Both the position numbers and the translations under genes were made by a program. Below, piece by piece: positions 7,201 to 10,614 of a stretch of DNA of 10,614 bases (its first letter is position 1; each line of letters begins with the position of its first letter). The stretch lies in NCBI GenBank assembly GCA_007132595.1, contig SLOH01000142.1:1-10614 (forward strand), given 5' to 3'. The DNA is from Waddliaceae bacterium. GTDB lineage: Bacteria; Chlamydiota; Chlamydiia; Chlamydiales; SLOH01. The notes under the pieces are model-generated. The model saw only the letters and a program-made list of their open reading frames with translations. It was not told the origin of the DNA and ran no database searches.

Positions 7201-7229
7201 TTGTATTAAAATGCTCTTCAAGCTATACT
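7201..7229 (+). promoter_or_regulatory. Candidate promoter of the greA-rdgB operon
   Basis: TTGTAT (7201-7206) and TATACT (7224-7229, 5 of 6 to consensus) are 17 bases apart. Transcription would start near 7236, about 25 bases before the greA ATG. The -35 box overlaps the 5' end of the SET gene, so the two divergent promoters face each other within about 80 bases. Confidence 0.45.
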
Positions 7230-7250
7230 CTATATCGATAATTTAATTGC

Positions 7251-7255
7251 AAGGA
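7251..7255 (+). promoter_or_regulatory. Shine-Dalgarno sequence of greA
   Basis: AAGGA ends five bases before the ATG at 7261 and fixes that start for the long GreA protein. Confidence 0.7.
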
Positions 7256-7284
7256 AAGATATGGCGTATTCGGAGGAGTTTCAA
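7256..7284 (-). promoter_or_regulatory. Candidate promoter of the SET-domain gene, inside the start of greA
   Basis: On the minus strand TTGAAA (7284-7279, 5 of 6) and TATCTT (7261-7256, 4 of 6) are 17 bases apart. Transcription would begin near 7249, about 28 bases before the TTG at 7221 and about 52 before the ATG at 7197. This is consensus matching only, so confidence is low. Confidence 0.3.
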
Positions 7285-9417
7285 AAACAAATTAATAATC
7301 GAAATTTTAATAAATTCTTCCAACTTTGGGAAGAGTACTGCACCAACGACACCGTTGACGCAGAAGAATTAATTCAAATATTTAAACTCATTAAGGAATC
7401 GGATTTTGCAAGCCTTTTTGGTCAATTTGTCGAAACGGCGTTGCCAATGTGGGGAATGATTGAAGATCCGGAAGCATCTTACGAGGTACTAAAACTCATA
7501 CTTGACCTACAAACTACAAACTCTAAAGAACTTGCAGAAATTGCCATCAACGCTCTAAAAGAAAAATATAAAGATGACCCGCGTTTTAAAGAGCGCTTAA
7601 GACTCATCGGACTTAGAACAAAGATCAACTTCCAAGGATGTATCTCCAGCTACGATCTTCTCAATCACTTTAAGGTCGGAAACTGCGTCTTTCATACGGG
7701 CGGATGGGGAACGGGTGAAATTATGGAAGTTTCTCCTCTTCGCGAACAAGTGGCCATTGAGTTTGAAAATGTCCCGGGACTGCGGCACTTTACTTTCAAA
7801 AACGCCTTTAATAATCTAATCCCTCTACCTAGTGACCACTTCCTCTCTTTGCGATTTACAAACCCTGATAAACTCGAAAAAGAGGCAAAAAAAGACCCGA
7901 TCGGCATCATGCAAAAGCTTTTACATGACTTAGGTCCCAAAAATGCCCAAGAAATCAAAGATGAAATGTTTGAACTCGTCATTCCTGAAGGAGACTGGGT
8001 GAAGTGGTGGCAAAACACACGCAGTCGGTTAAAAAAGGACACGCTGATTCAAACGCCTAAAAGTATTAAAGCTCCATTTCAACTGAGAAAAAAAGAGCTG
8101 TCTCATGAAGAGCGTTTAAACATTGCGATTGAAGACAGTGGGTCTCCGGCGCATGTGATTCAAACCTCCTACAGTTTTGTTCGCGACCTCCCATCTATTT
8201 TAAAAAATAAAGAGACCAAGGAAGAGCTTAAGACCAAGCTGATTGCTCTTCTTTCACATGAAGATTTGACAAAAGAGCAAGAGCTGCAGATCTATATCTT
8301 TTTGGAATCTATGTTTGGAGAGAAGAAAGAGGGTGAAAGTATCGAGGAATTTATTCGTTCTCTTGAAAATATCGAATCGATTATCGACAAGATGGAAATA
8401 GTCTCATTTAAAAAACGCGCACTGAAACTTGTGAAGGAGTCGCGTTCTGACTGGGCAAATATTTTTATCAACCTTCTCTACACATTAAAACAAAAACCGC
8501 TTCGAGACTATCTACTCGACACTTTAACAGACGATGCGCTTGCTCTTCTTGAACAAGAACTCTACAAAATTAAAGACCACCCGCTTGAAAATCCCGAGCT
8601 CCTCGCGTGGTATTTCCGTACGATTGTAAAAAAGGGCAATGAGAAATATCCGTATTCAGATAGTCAAGGGCAATGTCTTTTCTTCGAGGCATTCCTCATT
8701 CTGCTAGCCTCTATCGAAGATGAGCCTGAGCACCGGGAACTTGTCAAAAAAATGGTAACGGTGATTACACAGAGGCGTTTTGAGCTCGTGCGCAGTATAT
8801 TTAAAAGTGCATCTAGAGAATTTGTTGAAGAGTTCCTTCTTCTGTTTGCCAAATGCCAGTGCCTATCGAACCAGGATAAAAAAATTCTGCACTCGCTTGC
8901 AGAAGTTGCCCATCCGTCTCTTAAAACGGGAGAAAAGGAAGAGGTATCCGAAGAAAATATCCTATGGTCGACAGAGGAGGGGTACAACAGGACAAAAAAA
9001 ACAATGGAGCGGATCAGTACAGTTGAGATGGTCGAAAATGCACGTGAAATTGAAGAAGCGAGAGCTCTTGGCGACCTTCGCGAGAACGCAGAATTTAAAG
9101 CTGCCAAGGAAAGACGCAGCCGACTGCAAAGTGAACTTAAGATGCTCTCGACTCAAATTAACCAAGCGCGTATTCTGACGGAACAAGATGTATCTCCAAA
9201 TGTTGCGGGAGTTGGGACAATTGTCAGCTTGCGTACCCCTAAAGGAGAAAATGTCACATACACGATCTTAGGGCCTTGGGAAACGAATCCTGAAGCATTC
9301 ATTATTTCGCACCAGTCCAAACTGGCTCAAGCAATGAAAGGCTTTAAAACAGGAGAGACATTTACCTTTCGCGACGAGGAGTACCACATCGATAAGGTAA
9401 AAAGTTATTTTGAATAA
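7261..9417 (+). CDS. greA: Transcription elongation factor GreA, long chlamydial form with N-terminal extension
   Basis: GreA enters the RNA polymerase secondary channel and stimulates cleavage of backtracked RNA, releasing stalled complexes. The protein has 718 residues against about 158 in E. coli; chlamydial GreA proteins are known at about 715. The GreA part is residues 569-718: an N-terminal coiled coil with the tip ALGDLRENAEFKAAKE, including the acidic Asp605 and Glu608 needed for cleavage, then the FKBP-like C-terminal domain (VGTIVSL, ILGPWE, ISHQSKLAQAMKGFKTGE). In the roughly 565-residue extension, residues 137-190 (FKVGNCVFHTGGWGTGEIME and on) resemble a small beta-barrel of the CarD/Tudor type; the rest is mainly helical, charged and unassigned. 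The ATG at 7261 has a good AAGGA. It is the first gene of an operon with rdgB 9 bases downstream. The extension's function is not known. Confidence 0.93.
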   Translation: MAYSEEFQKQINNRNFNKFFQLWEEYCTNDTVDAEELIQIFKLIKESDFASLFGQFVETALPMWGMIEDPEASYEVLKLILDLQTTNSKELAEIAINALKEKYKDDPRFKERLRLIGLRTKINFQGCISSYDLLNHFKVGNCVFHTGGWGTGEIMEVSPLREQVAIEFENVPGLRHFTFKNAFNNLIPLPSDHFLSLRFTNPDKLEKEAKKDPIGIMQKLLHDLGPKNAQEIKDEMFELVIPEGDWVKWWQNTRSRLKKDTLIQTPKSIKAPFQLRKKELSHEERLNIAIEDSGSPAHVIQTSYSFVRDLPSILKNKETKEELKTKLIALLSHEDLTKEQELQIYIFLESMFGEKKEGESIEEFIRSLENIESIIDKMEIVSFKKRALKLVKESRSDWANIFINLLYTLKQKPLRDYLLDTLTDDALALLEQELYKIKDHPLENPELLAWYFRTIVKKGNEKYPYSDSQGQCLFFEAFLILLASIEDEPEHRELVKKMVTVITQRRFELVRSIFKSASREFVEEFLLLFAKCQCLSNQDKKILHSLAEVAHPSLKTGEKEEVSEENILWSTEEGYNRTKKTMERISTVEMVENAREIEEARALGDLRENAEFKAAKERRSRLQSELKMLSTQINQARILTEQDVSPNVAGVGTIVSLRTPKGENVTYTILGPWETNPEAFIISHQSKLAQAMKGFKTGETFTFRDEEYHIDKVKSYFE

Positions 9418-9421
9418 GGAG
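9418..9421 (+). promoter_or_regulatory. Shine-Dalgarno sequence of rdgB
   Basis: GGAG follows the greA stop codon directly and lies five bases before the ATG at 9427, so a terminating ribosome on greA would sit on this site and could re-initiate. Confidence 0.7.
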
Positions 9422-9426
9422 ATTGA

Positions 9427-10053
9427 ATGAAAATTGTGATTGCTAGCCATAATACACATAAAATCCGTGAGTTTCGCACGCTGTTTAAACCACTGAATAA
9501 ATTTGATGTATTGTCGCTTCATGATTTTCCAAAATACAAGCTCCCCTCAGAGACTGGTGATTCTTTCAAAGAAAATGCAGAAATAAAAGCAAAAGATGCC
9601 GCTGAAAAACTTGGGCACTATGTCATTGCCGATGATTCGGGACTTGTCGTGCCGAAGCTAGGTGGCGCGCCAGGGGTCTTCTCTGCCAGGTATGCAGGAG
9701 AGGACGCCACAGACAGGGACAATCGAAAAAAACTCCTAGAAGAGATGGACGGTTTTTCTGATATTGATCGCTCAGCTTATTACGAGTGCGTCCTTATTCT
9801 TGCCTCTCCGGAACATATCATAAAATCTGTATCCGGAAAATGCGAAGGGCAGATCACAGAAGAGGAGAAAGGGGGCGGCGGATTTGGCTACGATCCACTT
9901 TTTCTGAAATATGACTACGATAAAACATTTGCACAGCTTCCCGAGTCGACAAAAATTGTCATTTCTCATAGAGGAAAGGCATTTGAAAAAATGATTCCAA
10001 CCTTGGAGCACATAAAAACGGTTCACGCAGAAGCTAATGCAGTATGTGATTGA
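9427..10053 (+). CDS. rdgB: Non-canonical purine NTP pyrophosphatase, RdgB/HAM1 family
   Basis: The enzyme hydrolyses dITP, ITP and XTP to monophosphates and pyrophosphate, keeping deaminated purines out of DNA and RNA. Its 208 residues fit the family (about 197 in E. coli). Motifs are the substrate-binding SHNTHKIREF (7-16), ETGDSFKENAEIKA (42-55), ADDSGLVVPKLGGAPGVFSA (68-87) with Asp69 in the position of the catalytic Asp of E. coli RdgB, GGGGFGYDPLF (149-159), and SHRGKA (180-185), which recognises the purine. All the expected key residues are present. The start at 9427 has GGAG five bases upstream. The stop at 10051-10053 overlaps the next gene by 17 bases. The operon with greA links quality control of the nucleotide pool to rescue of stalled transcription; this link is inferred from context only. 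Confidence 0.95.
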   Translation: MKIVIASHNTHKIREFRTLFKPLNKFDVLSLHDFPKYKLPSETGDSFKENAEIKAKDAAEKLGHYVIADDSGLVVPKLGGAPGVFSARYAGEDATDRDNRKKLLEEMDGFSDIDRSAYYECVLILASPEHIIKSVSGKCEGQITEEEKGGGGFGYDPLFLKYDYDKTFAQLPESTKIVISHRGKAFEKMIPTLEHIKTVHAEANAVCD

Positions 10054-10522
10054 CGGCTACAACTTCCTCTTTAGGGGGTCTGCGGACGATCAACCGCTCC
10101 AAGATAGACGAGAGAGTTTGCTCAACGAGCTTCAACTTCTCGCCAAAAGCAAATCAATTGCAATCGTATTTGATGGGGCTCTTCATCCAAGCGATATGAA
10201 TCGCTCGAATCTAGGCGACCTCGAAGTGCACTATACCACTTCCGGTCAATCCGCTGACGATTACATCATTGACTCCCTTCCCTTTATGGGTAATCCCAAA
10301 CTCATTACTCTTGTTACGTCGGATAAAGGACTAGCCAGACGTGCAAAGGGGATGGGTGTCCACACTCAAAGCGTTGAAAAGTTTATGAAACGACTATCAA
10401 AAGAAAAGGCAAAACAACGACCGGAAAAACCGCGACCGCAGGTTCCAAGAAAAAAAGAGAAACGGTCGACGTTTGATTATTATCTTGAGGAATTTAGTCG
10501 AGAACTTGATCTCGATGAGTAA
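10037..10522 (+). CDS. NYN-domain protein, YacP-like putative RNase
   Basis: YacP-like NYN proteins have a PIN-like nuclease fold; the B. subtilis member is linked to RNA processing. The protein has 161 residues, near the roughly 170 of YacP. The fold's acidic site is visible: VIDGYNFLF (4-12, Asp6 and Asn9), IVFDGA (43-48, Asp46), SADDYIIDSL (72-81, Asp74/Asp75) and TLVTSDKGLARRA (91-103, Asp96). A Lys/Arg/Pro-rich stretch (122-143) follows, likely a flexible RNA-binding linker, then an acidic C-terminal helix (145-161). The ATG at 10037 lies 17 bases inside rdgB in another frame, so translation is probably coupled; no clear ribosome-binding site is seen. It is the last gene of the operon; a hairpin follows eight bases after the stop. 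The family call is good; the exact substrate is unknown. Confidence 0.85.
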   Translation: MQYVIDGYNFLFRGSADDQPLQDRRESLLNELQLLAKSKSIAIVFDGALHPSDMNRSNLGDLEVHYTTSGQSADDYIIDSLPFMGNPKLITLVTSDKGLARRAKGMGVHTQSVEKFMKRLSKEKAKQRPEKPRPQVPRKKEKRSTFDYYLEEFSRELDLDE

Positions 10523-10600
10523 GGTGGGGCCTGAAAACTTCAGGTTAATTAAATTTTGCATGATTTTTTTCTAAAATTCGAAAAAACAATCGAACTTAAG
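10523..10600. repeat. Second copy of the intergenic repeat (related to 6202-6278)
   Basis: The copy starts directly after the stop codon of the NYN gene, as the first copy does after its own upstream gene. The last 28 bases (10573-10600) match 6251-6278 at 27 positions; the part before (from about 10535) matches more loosely, sharing CAGGT, AATT, AATTT and the T-run, and the first 12 bases have diverged. Total lengths are 78 and 77 bases, so order and spacing are kept. Confidence 0.8.
10530..10544 (+). terminator. Possible intrinsic terminator of the greA-rdgB-NYN operon
   Basis: CCTGAA (10530-10535) and TTCAGG (10539-10544) form a perfect 6-bp stem with a 3-base AAC loop, eight bases after the stop. 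TTAATTAAATTTT follows, a T-containing but interrupted tract, so termination strength is uncertain. The hairpin is part of the repeat copy at 10523-10600. Confidence 0.5.
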
Positions 10601-10614
10601 GAACCTCTGATTAA
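10600..10614. repeat. Start of another element end, cut off by the window edge
   Basis: GGAACCTCTGAT (10600-10611) is identical to the reverse complement of 6351-6362, the right terminal repeat of the first element, and the next bases TAA compare with AAA there. A further element or an inverted half therefore begins here; only 15 bases are visible. Confidence 0.55.

Noticed and set aside
8664..9107. 147-codon minus-strand frame inside greA
   Set aside because: It is antisense to the GreA domain, Ser/Arg/Leu-rich as is usual for shadow frames, with no ribosome-binding site or context.
8780..9178. 132-codon plus-strand frame overlapping greA in another frame
   Set aside because: It lies fully inside greA, is rich in Lys/Arg/Cys, and the GreA frame shows clear conserved motifs throughout this stretch.

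Overview
The window reads as chromosomal DNA of a chlamydia-related bacterium (phylum Chlamydiota, most likely an environmental or amoeba-associated lineage; I would guess near Waddlia or Parachlamydia, but genus is a guess). The main reasons are a roughly 718-residue GreA with a very long N-terminal extension, a length and layout known from chlamydial GreA proteins, a SET-domain protein of the kind chlamydiae use on chromatin, a compact sufBCDS cluster, and a Ser/Thr/Pro-rich putative secreted protein. Base composition looks moderate, with AT-rich intergenic DNA.

Positions 1-4975 (minus strand) hold one tight operon read from right to left: sufB, sufC, sufD, sufS and the start of a tsaC/sua5 gene that runs off the left edge. 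Neighbouring genes overlap by 4 to 10 bases or are 2 bases apart. SufB-SufC-SufD form the Fe-S scaffold complex, SufS supplies sulfur from cysteine, and TsaC/Sua5 starts the t6A tRNA modification. A candidate promoter lies at 5043-5070. No sufE, sufU, sufA or regulator gene is visible here.

Positions 4976-7260 look like accessory DNA. A 337-residue protein of unknown function (plus strand, 5188-6201) has a Ser/Thr/Pro-rich N-terminus, a basic amphipathic segment and degenerate internal repeats. It converges on a SET-domain methyltransferase-like gene (minus strand, 6436-7197, or to 7221 with a TTG start). Both are plausible host-directed proteins. Between them is a 161-bp element (6202-6362) with imperfect 22-bp terminal inverted repeats that starts on the base after a stop codon.

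Positions 7261-10522 (plus strand) hold a second compact operon: greA (long form), rdgB (non-canonical purine NTP pyrophosphatase) and a YacP-like NYN-domain RNase-like gene, with gaps or overlaps of 9 and 17 bases. It covers rescue of stalled transcription, nucleotide-pool cleaning and RNA processing. After its last stop codon, 10523-10614 holds a second, diverged copy of part of the intergenic element and the first bases of what looks like another element end.

The least ordinary parts are this dispersed repeat family sitting directly on stop codons, the repeat-containing putative effector next to a SET protein, and a CarD/Tudor-like module inside the GreA extension. No tRNA, rRNA, CRISPR array or transposase gene was found.
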